Shown here: positions 16,719 through 25,691 of the stretch, one piece after another | Layout of the letters: each line of letters begins with the position of its first letter | Position numbering within the stretch: the first letter of the stretch is position 1 | From: Lachnospiraceae bacterium | Lineage (GTDB): Bacteria; Bacillota; Clostridia; Lachnospirales; Lachnospiraceae | Length of the DNA: 64,000 bases | Direction: 5' to 3' | Assembly (NCBI GenBank): GCA_900771195.1 | Contig: CAAGMZ010000019.1 | Coordinates: 124,001-188,000, forward strand | The notes under the pieces: model-generated | Database searches by the model: none | What the model was told of the DNA's origin: nothing | What the model saw: only the letters and a program-made list of their open reading frames with translations | Translations under genes and position numbers: made by a program

Positions 16719-18584
16719 TTATCTTTGTCCTGATTTGCCGGAATGAGGATGCCTTCCGCCATGATTAGGCCGTTTTTTGTCATGGCTTATTTTTCTTGGC
16801 GGTATAAGGCATTTCGGGCCAAAACCTATCAAATCCCCGCGGTGTTCCTTAAGAAGTGCTTCCTTCACAAAATCATAATTTCCCGGATTGCGGTACTGTA
16901 TAAGTGCACGTTGCATAGCCTTTTCGTGAGGATTTTTCGGCACATATACAGGCTCCATGGTTCTAGGGTCAACCCCCGTATAGTACATACAGGTTGAAAT
17001 TGTCGACGGTGTCGGGTAAAAATCCTGCACCTGCTCCGGCATATATCCTATATCACGCACATATTCCGCAAGCTCTATGGCATCCTTAAGCGTAGAGCCC
17101 GGATGGGATGACATAAGATAGGGAACAAGGTACTGCTCCTTGCCAAGTTTTTCATTAATTCGTGAGCACTTGTCCACAAACTGCTCATATACGCAGTTCT
17201 GAGGCTTGCCCATAAGCTTCAGAACATCATCGGACACATGCTCGGGCGCAACACGAAGCTGCCCGCTTATGTGATATTTGCAGAGTTCTTTTATAAAAGT
17301 ATCGTCCTTATCCGCAAGAGCGTAATCGAAGCGCACTCCCGAACGAACAAAAACCTTTTTAACTCCCGGAATGCTTCTGAGTTTTCTCAAAAGCTCCACA
17401 TAATCACTGTGGTCAACATTGAGGTTCGGGCAGGGTTTGGGGAAAAGACACTGTTTCCCCACACACGCACCGTGTTTAAGCTGCTTTTCGCAGGCAGGAT
17501 GCCTGAAATTGGCCGTGGGACCGCCCACATCATGAATATATCCCTTAAAATCAGGCTGCATTGCCATCTCTGTCGCCTCGGCCACAAGCGACTCATGACT
17601 TCTGGTCTGGACGATTCTTCCCTGATGAAAAGTAAGTGCGCAGAACGAACAGCCGCCAAAACAGCCTCTGTTGCTTGTGAGGCTGAATTTGATTTCCTCT
17701 ATTGCCGGAACCCCGCCAAGCGGCTCATAGCTTGGATGATACGTATTCATATACGGCAGTCCGTACACATCATCCATCTCAGTCTGCGTAAGGGGCTTTG
17801 CGGCAGGATTCTGTACCACATAAATTCCTTTGTCATAAGGCTCCACAAGCCTTTTCCCGGAAAAAGGGTCGGTATTGTCATACTGTATCTTAAAGCTTCT
17901 TGCATAGTTTAATTTATCGGCCTTAAGCTCAGAATATGATGGCAGCATGATATAATCATATACATTTTCTATTTCTTTTGTCTTATAGACAGTCCCGTCA
18001 ATAAAAGTTATGTCCTTCACCGCAAGTCCGGAATCAAGGGCATCCGCAATCTCGACTATGGAATGCTCCCCCATCCCGTAGGATATAAGGTCAGCCTGAG
18101 AGTCAAGAAGAATTGACCTTTTCAGGCTGTCAGACCAGTAATCATAGTGGGCCATTCGTCTCAGACTCGCCTCAATGCCTCCTATTATTATGGGACAGTC
18201 CTTGTATTTTTCTCTGATAAGATTGCTGTACACCACCGTGGCATGGTCCGGTCTTTTTCCTGTCACTCCGCCCGGGGTATACGCGTCAGTCTTTCTTCTC
18301 TTTTTGGAGACAGTGTAGTGATTGACCATCGGGTCCATATTTCCGCCGCACACAAGAAATCCCAGACGCGGGCGTCCGAACACATCTATGCTTTCCGGCG
18401 TGCGCCAGTCAGGCTGTGATATAATTCCCACCCGGTATCCACGTGATTCAAGAACCCTGCTTATTATTGCCGGGCCAAAAGAAGAATGGTCCACGTAGGC
18501 ATCACCTATGACAAAGGCAAAGTCCACCCGGTCCCATCCTCTTTTTTCCATATCTTCTCTGTTAATCGGCAAAAAATCTCTCAT
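16719..18584 (-). CDS. ygiQ: YgiQ family radical SAM protein
   Basis: 621 aa, the usual length of UPF0313/YgiQ. The radical SAM cluster motif is CFGGCSFC (CX3CX2C) within NRGCFGGCSFCALTFHQG, after an N-terminal cobalamin-binding-like domain (about 1-200). The C-terminus is basic (KKRPNHGGRHPHSGK). Its reaction is unknown. The ATG overlaps the stop of the upstream HAD phosphatase gene by 4 nt, so they are coupled. Confidence 0.92.
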   Translation of the reverse strand: MRDFLPINREDMEKRGWDRVDFAFVIGDAYVDHSSFGPAIISRVLESRGYRVGIISQPDWRTPESIDVFGRPRLGFLVCGGNMDPMVNHYTVSKKRRKTDAYTPGGVTGKRPDHATVVYSNLIREKYKDCPIIIGGIEASLRRMAHYDYWSDSLKRSILLDSQADLISYGMGEHSIVEIADALDSGLAVKDITFIDGTVYKTKEIENVYDYIMLPSYSELKADKLNYARSFKIQYDNTDPFSGKRLVEPYDKGIYVVQNPAAKPLTQTEMDDVYGLPYMNTYHPSYEPLGGVPAIEEIKFSLTSNRGCFGGCSFCALTFHQGRIVQTRSHESLVAEATEMAMQPDFKGYIHDVGGPTANFRHPACEKQLKHGACVGKQCLFPKPCPNLNVDHSDYVELLRKLRSIPGVKKVFVRSGVRFDYALADKDDTFIKELCKYHISGQLRVAPEHVSDDVLKLMGKPQNCVYEQFVDKCSRINEKLGKEQYLVPYLMSSHPGSTLKDAIELAEYVRDIGYMPEQVQDFYPTPSTISTCMYYTGVDPRTMEPVYVPKNPHEKAMQRALIQYRNPGNYDFVKEALLKEHRGDLIGFGPKCLIPPRKISHDKKRPNHGGRHPHSGKSGQR

Positions 18585-19222
18585 AAAAATTTCAAAAGCT
18601 CCATCGGTTTTTCTATAAAATGAGTGGCACCTGCCTCAATAAGCTCGTCCTTATCCCTGAAGCCCCATAGTACAGTGACCATATTAAGCCCGGCATTCTT
18701 CGCAGTCTGTACATCAACCTGGGAATCCCCCACATAAAGCACTTTTTTCTTGTCTGTTCCAAGCTTTGATATGATTTTATCAACCATGTACGGATCCGGC
18801 TTGGTGGGCTTTCCTTCCTCCACCCCGGCTGCCACATCAATAAGTCCTTTAAAATAGATTTCATCAAGCTTCTCAACTGCAAACTGAATTTTGTTGGACA
18901 CGATTGCAGTCTTAAGTCCTCTTTTTTTCAACTCTTTAAGGAGTTCGATTATACCGTCGTAAGGTCCGGTCTCATCATTGCAGTGTTCGTCATAGTGTTT
19001 TTTGAAATCATCAAAAACCTTATCGGTATGTGCCACGTCCGTTCCCTTCGGAACAGCCCTTTCAATAAGTTTTCTCACACCGTTTCCCACAAAACGCCTT
19101 ATCTCCGAAAGTGTCCTTTCCGGATATCCGTTGGCTTTCAGGGCATAGTTGGTGCTGGTTCTGAGGTCGTCAAGCGTATTAAGTAAAGTACCGTCAAGGT
19201 CAAAAATAACTGTATCGTACAT
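18581..19222 (-). CDS. HAD hydrolase, phosphoglycolate phosphatase-like
   Basis: 213 aa. Motif I is DLDGTLLNT (8-16), the cap is helical (C1 type), motif II is VSNK and motif III/IV is VGDSQVDVQTA. It hydrolyses a small phosphorylated metabolite; phosphoglycolate or a sugar phosphate is plausible. AGGAG precedes the ATG. It is the middle gene of HAD - HAD - ygiQ, which run closely together. Confidence 0.88.
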   Translation of the reverse strand: MYDTVIFDLDGTLLNTLDDLRTSTNYALKANGYPERTLSEIRRFVGNGVRKLIERAVPKGTDVAHTDKVFDDFKKHYDEHCNDETGPYDGIIELLKELKKRGLKTAIVSNKIQFAVEKLDEIYFKGLIDVAAGVEEGKPTKPDPYMVDKIISKLGTDKKKVLYVGDSQVDVQTAKNAGLNMVTVLWGFRDKDELIEAGATHFIEKPMELLKFL

Positions 19223-19224
19223 TT

Positions 19225-19944
19225 CTATTTCTCCTGTAACAGTTCAAGTATATGTGATATGTCACCGTCTTCAAAGACATACTTACAGTGCGGCATGTCA
19301 TCATCAGAAAGCTTCCTGACATAAGCAGCATCCATTCCGACGGCATCGGCACCTGATATATCACTGAAACTGTCATTTCCTATCATAACACATTCGCTTA
19401 TGTCCAGATTGTGTTTTTCAATGAGCATTTTCCAGAATACAGGGTCCGGCTTCATGCACCCGAAGTCAGAGGATATGAAGATATCATCAAAATATTCCGT
19501 AATTCCTGTCCGGACCATTTCCTGCCAGGTGTACATTCTCTGGGCATTGGACAGAAGAAAAATATTCCGTCCCGCCGCCCTGACTCCCTCAAGGACCTTA
19601 ATCGTATTGGGATAAAGCCTCATGTATGAAACCGAGCAGTCCCTGAAAACTTCTCCTGCGTGGTACACCTGTTCATCAGTGTAATCCGGCATTTTCGCCC
19701 TGCATATATCAGCGTATACATGGAAGCGGTCATCCTCCGGGTATCTGTACTCTCCGGACGCTTTTCTCGCTTCCATGCCAAGACGGCACTTTTTCTCAAA
19801 AATATGGCGAAGATAGCGCCAGTCATAGTAAATTCCTTCTGTTCTAAGCCAGCCGGCATATTTTGTCCATGTTTTTCTGCAGTGTTCATCTGTATTTATG
19901 TCTATAAGCGTACCATAAAGGTCAAAAATAAAATTTCTGTACAT
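19225..19944 (-). CDS. HAD superfamily hydrolase
   Basis: 239 aa. Motif I is FDLYGTLID, in which the second acidic residue (normally DxD) is Tyr (D-L-Y), a pattern of the DUF/haloacid-type HAD subgroup that may change the catalytic mode. Motif II is LLSNAQ and motif IV is MIGNDSFSDISGA. The start at 19944 has GGTGGGG upstream; the frame to 19989 would precede it. It is two nt upstream of the next HAD gene, in the same operon. Confidence 0.82.
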   Translation of the reverse strand: MYRNFIFDLYGTLIDINTDEHCRKTWTKYAGWLRTEGIYYDWRYLRHIFEKKCRLGMEARKASGEYRYPEDDRFHVYADICRAKMPDYTDEQVYHAGEVFRDCSVSYMRLYPNTIKVLEGVRAAGRNIFLLSNAQRMYTWQEMVRTGITEYFDDIFISSDFGCMKPDPVFWKMLIEKHNLDISECVMIGNDSFSDISGADAVGMDAAYVRKLSDDDMPHCKYVFEDGDISHILELLQEK

Positions 19945-20078
19945 AATTTTTACCCCACCGAAAATCATTGTACTGCTATTATACTGCAATTACAATTAAA
20001 AATGTTGTAGTGGGTAAATCAGTCTTCTTTTGCAGCCATAAGACTGAAGCTTTTTGCCAGACCGGTTTTCCATATTAA

Positions 20079-20359
20079 GATAAGATTTTCAATTCTATGT
20101 ATTTTATCGGAAAAAAGCAGCGAAATATTATTATTTTTTATACCATAATCTCAGGGAATCAGATAATATTCATCAGAATCGACTTTCTTATCTTACTTTT
20201 AGAGCTTAAAAAGAAAATTTATATTCAAAATATGATGAATTGTAAGATAGATAAATGTTAATTCAATATTCTTATCTGAATTTTATGAAAAACTAAAAGA
20301 AATCCGCGGTTTAAGGCCTCAAAAAGACAGATACCTTATGCCGGAATGAATTTTTTATC
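20079..20359. repeat. Phased GATAA/TTATC box array 2
   Basis: Four boxes with GATAA, GATAA, GATAG and GATAC at 20079, 20162, 20246 and 20330 (spacing 83, 84, 84), paired with TTATC at 20104, 20188, 20272 and 20355. Apart from the boxes it is not obviously similar to array 1. It fills most of the 440-bp gap between two minus-strand genes. Two left half-sites carry a last-base change, so this may be a decayed copy. Confidence 0.8.
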
Positions 20360-20383
20360 TGAAAATGCACAGAACACAATATA

Positions 20384-21046
20384 TCAATCATCCAGTATGT
20401 AGAAATATGCCCCTCTTCCTGTCTTCACGACTGCTGCCGTCATCTTTCCGATGTACGGAGAAGAGCGGGCTGTTTCCTTAGTAAATTCCAGTTCAGTGTT
20501 ACTGTAATTAAAGCGGTCCCGGCTCAGCCTTATCAGTATTCCGTCAGCCTCCACATAATGCTCCACGCCATTTTCCATATTGGCGTAGTAAAATGCCAGT
20601 CTCTGAATATTCATCGTAATAAGCGTTACGCCCTTCTTCTGATCAAGACAAAGACGCACCTCATCGCTATTTTTCTGATTAAATAGCAGCATGACAAATA
20701 CTCCTGCCACTGCAATTACAGCCAAAACTTTGACAGTTGTCCATGATTTTGTAACAGAGAAATATACTATCAAAAATAAAATTATTGCAATTACTATTAA
20801 AGGGCGGTACTTGAGAGGCACAAGTACTTTGCCCGTTACGGCAGCTTCTTTTACTTTTTTATATACTTCATCCGGATACCTGACCGGAGGCTGACTGCAT
20901 CGTGCAAGAATCTGCGTGCAGGCAGTATAGCCTTCCTCCTGGTATGCCCCCTTATCGTGGTAAAACTGTATTTCCTTAAGCGAAAACGGTTCGCCGCTGC
21001 TTTTGGCCTGACGGTCAAACTCTCTTTTATCGGATAAAATGTTCAT
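20384..21046 (-). CDS. Two-helix membrane protein of unknown function
   Basis: About 220 aa. An N-terminal cytoplasmic helical part is followed by two adjacent membrane helices (PLIVIAIILFLIVYFSV and VLAVIAVAGVFVMLLF, about 83-120) and a C-terminal roughly 95-residue beta-rich domain ending YFYILDD. The gene at 43771-44388 encodes a protein of the same layout but little sequence identity. The start is uncertain: AAGGTG favours the ATG at 21046 or 21049, while 21070 is also open. No family is recognised. Confidence 0.7.
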   Translation of the reverse strand: MNILSDKREFDRQAKSSGEPFSLKEIQFYHDKGAYQEEGYTACTQILARCSQPPVRYPDEVYKKVKEAAVTGKVLVPLKYRPLIVIAIILFLIVYFSVTKSWTTVKVLAVIAVAGVFVMLLFNQKNSDEVRLCLDQKKGVTLITMNIQRLAFYYANMENGVEHYVEADGILIRLSRDRFNYSNTELEFTKETARSSPYIGKMTAAVVKTGRGAYFYILDD

Positions 21047-21169
21047 CATCGTCACCTTATAAAAATCCATCCTTTACGATAATCGTACAGGATGGATTAT
21101 ATAAGATATCCGGCCGGCAATACCATCACAATAATGTAAAATAATTGTAATTTTAAGGTAAATACCCGC

Positions 21170-22144
21170 CTACCGCATGATTGCAAATGCTACATACGCT
21201 GCATATACAAGCATCATTGTAATTCCTTCCGCCCTGTTAACAGATTTACCTCTGACAGCAAAAATCCATGTCATCACACTTATGGCAATAAGTACAATCA
21301 TGTCGTAAACAGATGCGATATTGACAGCCACCGGGTTTATAACAGCAGATACTCCAAGTATGAACATCAGATTAAATATGTTGGAACCTATTGCGTTTCC
21401 CACCGCAAGGCCGGCTTCATTTTTTCTTGCGGCTGCTATTGATGTCACAAGTTCAGGAAGAGATGTGCCGGCAGCTACAATCGTGAGTCCTATTAGTGTT
21501 TCCGACATTCCGAATGCAGCTGCTATCTCTCTTGCGCCGTACACAACTGCCTTTCCTCCGGCAACAACACACACAATCCCGATGATTATCAGAAGTATAC
21601 ACTTCCACAAAGGCCTGGTTTCTTCATTTTTTTCCTCCATAGGATGCTTTCGTGCATCAATGACAAGACTTACAATGTAGCCGATAAATGCGGCAATAAG
21701 AATTCCTCCAATCACCCGGCTTACAATGCCTGCGTTATCCGTCATTTTCCGTGAAAGCACTTTTCCTCCGAAAATTGCGGAAAATCCGGTCACAGCAAGC
21801 ACAAACACCGTTGAGACTATGGCAACCGGAAAATCCCTTTTAAGCGTTGATTTTTCAACCGGGACCGGATGAAATACGGCACAGCTTCCAAGCACAACAA
21901 GCATGTTGAAAATATTGGAGCCCACAACATTACTGAGTGCTATCTCATTAGAGCCCTGTATGGCAGCCGACACGCTTACGGCAAGCTCAGGTACGCTTGT
22001 TCCAAGGGCAACGATGGTAAGACCGATTATAAGCCCCGGAATCCTGAAAATTCCGGCAAGAGCCGCGCTCCCATCCACAAAAATGTCCGCTCCCTTGATA
22101 AGAAAAACAAAACCAACGATAAGAATAATAAATTTTAGGAACAT
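21170..22144 (-). CDS. CaCA family cation exchanger (YrbG-like), under a Mn2+ riboswitch
   Basis: 324 aa with about ten membrane helices and the two inverted alpha repeats of the family: VALGTSVPELAVS with SNVVGSNIFN, and VAAGTSLPELVTS with GNAIGSNIFN. The acidic Glu of each PEL motif binds the cation. The family exchanges Ca2+ for Na+ or K+, but the yybP-ykoY leader implies that this one exports Mn2+, or Mn2+ and Ca2+. The ATG is preceded by AGGAGGGG. Confidence 0.92.
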   Translation of the reverse strand: MFLKFIILIVGFVFLIKGADIFVDGSAALAGIFRIPGLIIGLTIVALGTSVPELAVSVSAAIQGSNEIALSNVVGSNIFNMLVVLGSCAVFHPVPVEKSTLKRDFPVAIVSTVFVLAVTGFSAIFGGKVLSRKMTDNAGIVSRVIGGILIAAFIGYIVSLVIDARKHPMEEKNEETRPLWKCILLIIIGIVCVVAGGKAVVYGAREIAAAFGMSETLIGLTIVAAGTSLPELVTSIAAARKNEAGLAVGNAIGSNIFNLMFILGVSAVINPVAVNIASVYDMIVLIAISVMTWIFAVRGKSVNRAEGITMMLVYAAYVAFAIMR

Positions 22145-22193
22145 AATTTTCCCCTCCTTTTATGACTGACATGGAGTATGCCATTTCACTGCA

Positions 22194-22243
22194 CAAAAAA
22201 ACGAGACTTTACTGCAGACTGGTTCTGCAGTAAAAGTCTCGTT
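22194..22243 (-). terminator. Terminator of the yybP-ykoY riboswitch
   Basis: On the minus strand AACGAGACTTTTACTGCAG and CTGCAGTAAAGTCTCGTT form an 18-bp stem with one bulge, followed by a run of T, 50 bp before the exchanger start codon. It is the expression platform. Confidence 0.9.
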
Positions 22244-22331
22244 TCTTAGAGCACATTCCGGCGGATTTCCCCACGTACTGACGAAATATGCTGCGTGCAT
22301 CTTAATACCCGCAAACTACTCCCTGTTACTG
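22194..22331 (-). ncRNA. yybP-ykoY (Mn2+) riboswitch
   Basis: Minus-strand leader with the two conserved loops in order: CAGGGAGTAGTTTGCGGG, then CGTCAGTACGTGGGGAAAT followed by CCGCCGG. The second part aligns well with the known L3/P3 region (CGUCA-N-UCGUGAGGAAACUCACCGG) of lactococcal yybP. A strong terminator follows. These riboswitches sense Mn2+ and often precede cation exporters; the downstream gene is one. Confidence 0.88.
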
Positions 22332-22361
22332 ATATTAATATATTATGAATTTAAAATATTG

Positions 22362-22910
22362 TCAATGACAATTAAAGTCATCATAGTCTTCCCGTTTTGT
22401 CTCATCTGCTTTGAAATATTGAACCCCTTTATGTCCCGTCACAGCGGCAATTATGCATGAAGGAAAAGTCTTGCATTTATCATTGTATTGCGTGGCGCCT
22501 GCATTATACAGCCTGCGTGCTGCCTGCAGATGTTCCTCCGCATTATCACATGACTTCTGAAGTGCCAGAACATTTTCACTCGACCGTAGATTCGGATATG
22601 CCTCAAATGACGCATTTATACGGCCTGCCATGTCATCAATACCCCTTATTGCATCTTCCTGCTCCTCATGGGACATACCCCTCCTGAGCTTTATTGCCTC
22701 TAACAATGTCTGACTTTCATGCGACATATACATCTTTACAATGCTGTACTGTTTCTTTAAAAGGTCATACCGCTTTTCGAGAGCGACATCAATGTCGGAA
22801 GAAAGCTCTCTCACCTTATTTCTGAGCCTTGTAAGGCTGTTCGCCGTGCTTATGACTGCAATTATTATAAGCAGAACCGCAACACCGATTACTACTTTGT
22901 ATTCATCCAT
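22362..22910 (-). CDS. lemA: LemA family protein
   Basis: 182 aa. One N-terminal membrane helix (VVIGVAVLLIIIAVISTA, about 5-22) is followed by long helices: RNKVRELSSDIDVALEKRYDL and the family block YNAGATQYNDKCKTFPS. LemA proteins have an extracellular N-terminus and cytoplasmic coiled coil; their biochemical role is not settled. It lies 19 nt after a DUF3137-type gene, a common pairing. Confidence 0.92.
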   Translation of the reverse strand: MDEYKVVIGVAVLLIIIAVISTANSLTRLRNKVRELSSDIDVALEKRYDLLKKQYSIVKMYMSHESQTLLEAIKLRRGMSHEEQEDAIRGIDDMAGRINASFEAYPNLRSSENVLALQKSCDNAEEHLQAARRLYNAGATQYNDKCKTFPSCIIAAVTGHKGVQYFKADETKREDYDDFNCH

Positions 22911-22929
22911 ATTTTTTCTCCTCCGTCTC

Positions 22930-23931
22930 TTACAGCGTCACTGCCATATCAAGCACCGCCCTGACTGTCTTTAAATTATCCCACAGCTTCTGCTGTACTT
23001 TTTTCAGAGCCGCTTCATTCGGTGCAACATATCTGTGTCTCAGAAAATTTTTTGCCGGTATTCCTATGTACAGCGTATCTTCGGAAAAGCACACATGCAG
23101 TCTTTTCGAAAAACTGTCAAGACTCCGGTACAGCATAATAAGCTTCTCCATAACATCCGGTGTCAGCATATAAAAAAGATTCTCATCATCATACGACATT
23201 ATATAAAACAGCCTGTTAAATTCATCATTTTCTGTCTTTCCTATGCGTCTGCCAAATGACCGCATGCCTTTTCTGTCTTTGATTTCCTGCTCTGTCCTGC
23301 CTCTGAGACCTAACATTGAGCCGGATGTTTTCCTGTAAGGTAACGCAAGCATTATGCCACAAAATGTAGAATATGTATAACTGTCGCCTTCACCGTCTTT
23401 TTCCGTATACTCAGCATTTTCATAGCTGCACTTAAAATTCACACCCTTATACACACCGGATAATAAATCACTGCCTTTTATCTCATCAGGCCTGTGTTCG
23501 AAGAAATTAAGCCTCATAAACTGTGCGCTGTCCGGTGCTTTGGTCCTGGAATATATGACATCGGTTCCGAAAAGTGAATTTACCATCATCGGGACAAGCC
23601 TGCCGTATACAACGCTGTCATCACTTATCATCGCGGATGATGATGTTCTCAGATACACAGCTGCGATGAACAGAAAAATTAGCAAAGCAGGAATTAATAC
23701 TTTTCTCAGATACGGCCAGAATGCATCGGCGGAGCTGTCTCTGCAAATAAAGCGGATGAGGGGAATTCCCAACACAATACCAAAAGTTAATATAAATATC
23801 TTTATAACTCCCCATACATTATGTGCTTCTGCCCCGGCATAATCCTTCCTGTACTCACTGATAAATGCAGAATCTATGATATTCTGTGGTGCTCCGATAT
23901 TATATCTGTCTCCTGTTGTTTCAGAATTCAA
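22930..23931 (-). CDS. DUF3137-type membrane protein, LemA partner
   Basis: About 333 aa with two membrane helices (VIKIFILTFGIVLGIPLIRFI and VLIPALLIFLFIAAVYL, about 40-100) and a large soluble domain containing YKGVNFKCSYENAEY and SFSKRLHVCFSEDTLYIGIP, typical of proteins encoded next to LemA. The start is unusual: no ATG fits. TTG at 23931 has GGAGG seven bases upstream and is preferred; GTG at 23961 has no ribosome site. Function unknown. Confidence 0.78.
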   Translation of the reverse strand: MNSETTGDRYNIGAPQNIIDSAFISEYRKDYAGAEAHNVWGVIKIFILTFGIVLGIPLIRFICRDSSADAFWPYLRKVLIPALLIFLFIAAVYLRTSSSAMISDDSVVYGRLVPMMVNSLFGTDVIYSRTKAPDSAQFMRLNFFEHRPDEIKGSDLLSGVYKGVNFKCSYENAEYTEKDGEGDSYTYSTFCGIMLALPYRKTSGSMLGLRGRTEQEIKDRKGMRSFGRRIGKTENDEFNRLFYIMSYDDENLFYMLTPDVMEKLIMLYRSLDSFSKRLHVCFSEDTLYIGIPAKNFLRHRYVAPNEAALKKVQQKLWDNLKTVRAVLDMAVTL

Positions 23932-24039
23932 ATTGCGCCTCCGTAAGCTATTTTTATTCACTATGCATATATACTACATTACCTGCAGCATACGTGATAT
24001 CAGGTGCATGTAATTTTCATGTAAATATTTCCTAAATTT

Positions 24040-24627
24040 TCAGGAAAAAAGGCTGTAAAACAATCCGTCCCGATTGCAGTAAAACAGAATTCTTTTTACT
24101 CCGTTTATCTTAAATCTTGTCTCTGCATTTCCCTCCGGATAAAGCTTTACCATCTGTAATCTGTCGGAACCTTCGGCGGCAATAAAAGAGATATAATGAT
24201 TTTTGGTCATATCATGCTCTATCCGGACGTAATACTCATCCTCTGACCGTTCAATAAATATCTTATGATTTTCGTCGATTTCTTCCGGCTCCGCTGATTT
24301 CATAAGAACACCGTGACAGTTCACTACCGCCTCTCCCATACTATGAATCACATTTCCGCAGATTGGACAGACATAAAATACTGATTTCAGCATATTCGCA
24401 GATACATTGGAATTATAAACCGTGTTTCCTGAAATAAGCTCTGTGACTGATATGGAAAAAGCATCTGCTATAGGCTCAAGCAGTGTAATGTCAGGATACC
24501 CTTTGGCCGTCTCCCACTTTGAGACGGTCTTGTCACTGACCCCGAGGATATCAGCCAATTGCAGCTGGGTCATTTTGTTTTTTTCGCGCAGTTCCTTAAT
24601 AACCGCGCCTGTAACATATTGGTTCAT
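24040..24627 (-). CDS. XRE regulator fused to a desulfoferrodoxin-like domain
   Basis: 195 aa. An XRE helix-turn-helix occupies 8-62 (LADILGVSDKTVSKWETAKG). It is followed by a Zn-ribbon-like CPICGN (about 92-97) with NCHG, then a superoxide-reductase-like beta domain: ENHKIFIE, IEHDMTKNHYISFI, VKLYPEGNAETRF and FYCNRDGLF. Compared with neelaredoxin centre II, three His and the Cys ligand are kept but the final His of CNxHG is Asp. It is therefore probably an iron-linked redox or superoxide sensor rather than an active reductase. Strong GGAGGTGG ribosome site. Confidence 0.8.
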   Translation of the reverse strand: MNQYVTGAVIKELREKNKMTQLQLADILGVSDKTVSKWETAKGYPDITLLEPIADAFSISVTELISGNTVYNSNVSANMLKSVFYVCPICGNVIHSMGEAVVNCHGVLMKSAEPEEIDENHKIFIERSEDEYYVRIEHDMTKNHYISFIAAEGSDRLQMVKLYPEGNAETRFKINGVKRILFYCNRDGLFYSLFS

Positions 24628-24733
24628 TTTCGTCCACCTCCGGGATTAATAATAACCTTAAACGCATATATTGTGTACCTACGAAAAGTAGAGTTTACCC
24701 GAAAACATTTCATTTTGAAATTCGCCAGACTGA

Positions 24734-24762
24734 TTGAAAGGAAACAAGATTTTTGCTATGAT
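24734..24762 (+). promoter_or_regulatory. Probable sigma-A promoter of the SGNH hydrolase gene
   Basis: TTGAAA, a 17-bp spacer and TATGAT, 41 bp before the ATG at 24804. The region is divergent from the XRE/desulfoferrodoxin gene, so that regulator may act here. Confidence 0.55.
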
Positions 24763-24803
24763 GACATTATTATAAAACATTTTAGTCATAGGAGATATAC
24801 ATT

Positions 24804-25448
24804 ATGGAAAAAGAAGCCTGGAGACTGGAAAAAGAACAGATGGTGGAGAATTTTCATGTAATTAACAAAAATGCGGTAAAGGGTCAGATTGTTTTTACCG
24901 GCTCGTCCCTGATGGAGATGTTCCCGATTGAAAAATGGGTAAAGGAGCTGGGTCCGGATGCTCCTATTGTATATAACAGAGGTGTCGGAGGTTATCGCAC
25001 AACTGATTTGCTTCCGATTCTGGATGCATGTGTATTTGAGCTGGAACCCCGCAAGGTTTTCATCAATATCGGAACCAATGATCTAAGCGATGAAAATATA
25101 CCGCTTGATACAGTTATGGCAAATTATGACCTGATAATTTCCCGTATAGAGGACAGGCTTCCGGGTGTCATCATTTATATGATGGCTTATTATCCGGTCA
25201 ATTACGAAGCCGCCACCGAGGAGATGAAGCCCTGCATTCTGATTCGCTCCAATGAAAAAATTAATGAAGCCAATAAGCTGGTGGAACAGATTGCACGAAA
25301 ACACGGACAAAAATTTATCAATGTAAACGCTCCGCTTATGGACAATTCAGGGCGTCTTAAGGCTGAATATACCATTGAAGGCATACATATCAAACCTGAG
25401 GGCTACCGTGCTATTTTTGAAGATGTCATGAAATATGTAAATGAGTAG
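24804..25448 (+). CDS. SGNH/GDSL-family hydrolase
   Basis: 214 aa, cytoplasmic (no signal peptide). Block I is FTGSSLMEM with the nucleophile Ser near 34-35, block II is NRGVGGYRT, block III is INIGTNDL with Asn near 92, and block V is EGIHIKPEGY with the catalytic His. The usual Asp two or three residues before that His is Glu here. It probably de-esterifies or deacetylates a carbohydrate or lipid. AGGAG precedes the ATG. It stands alone, followed by a long inverted repeat. Confidence 0.88.
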   Translation: MEKEAWRLEKEQMVENFHVINKNAVKGQIVFTGSSLMEMFPIEKWVKELGPDAPIVYNRGVGGYRTTDLLPILDACVFELEPRKVFINIGTNDLSDENIPLDTVMANYDLIISRIEDRLPGVIIYMMAYYPVNYEAATEEMKPCILIRSNEKINEANKLVEQIARKHGQKFINVNAPLMDNSGRLKAEYTIEGIHIKPEGYRAIFEDVMKYVNE

Positions 25449-25450
25449 GT

Positions 25451-25575
25451 GTTGTAAAATGATTATTTGAGGTCGGGCGCTTTCGCTAACTGAGAGCGTA
25501 GCGGTACAAAGCACGCAAAATACGCGTGCTAAGTACCGACGCCCTCAGACCCGACTCAGATAATCATTTTACAAC
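25451..25575. repeat. Long imperfect palindrome, copy 1 of a dispersed hairpin family
   Basis: Outer arms GTTGTAAAATGATTAT / ATAATCATTTTACAAC are perfect over 16 bp. Inside, GGGCGCTTTCGCTAACTG and GCGGTACAAAGCACGC pair imperfectly with CGTGCTAAGTACCG. The core GCTAACTG..GCG..CGGTAC(T)AAGC recurs in the palindrome at 42148-42238. It starts three bases after the SGNH hydrolase stop, so it may serve as terminator or mRNA-stabilising hairpin. Confidence 0.75.
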
Positions 25576-25691
25576 CTGCGTAGTATGGAACATAATGCTG
25601 TGCCGGGGAAACAAACCGGGATTTATGAGTTCAATTCTCCTTGGATGTATTCTGATTTCCGGAATGTTTCGCATAATCCGCTCCTGTTTCC

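Noticed and set aside
25601..25660. T-loop-like GAGTTCAATTCTCC suggesting a tRNA
   Set aside because: No D-arm, anticodon arm or acceptor stem can be folded around it.
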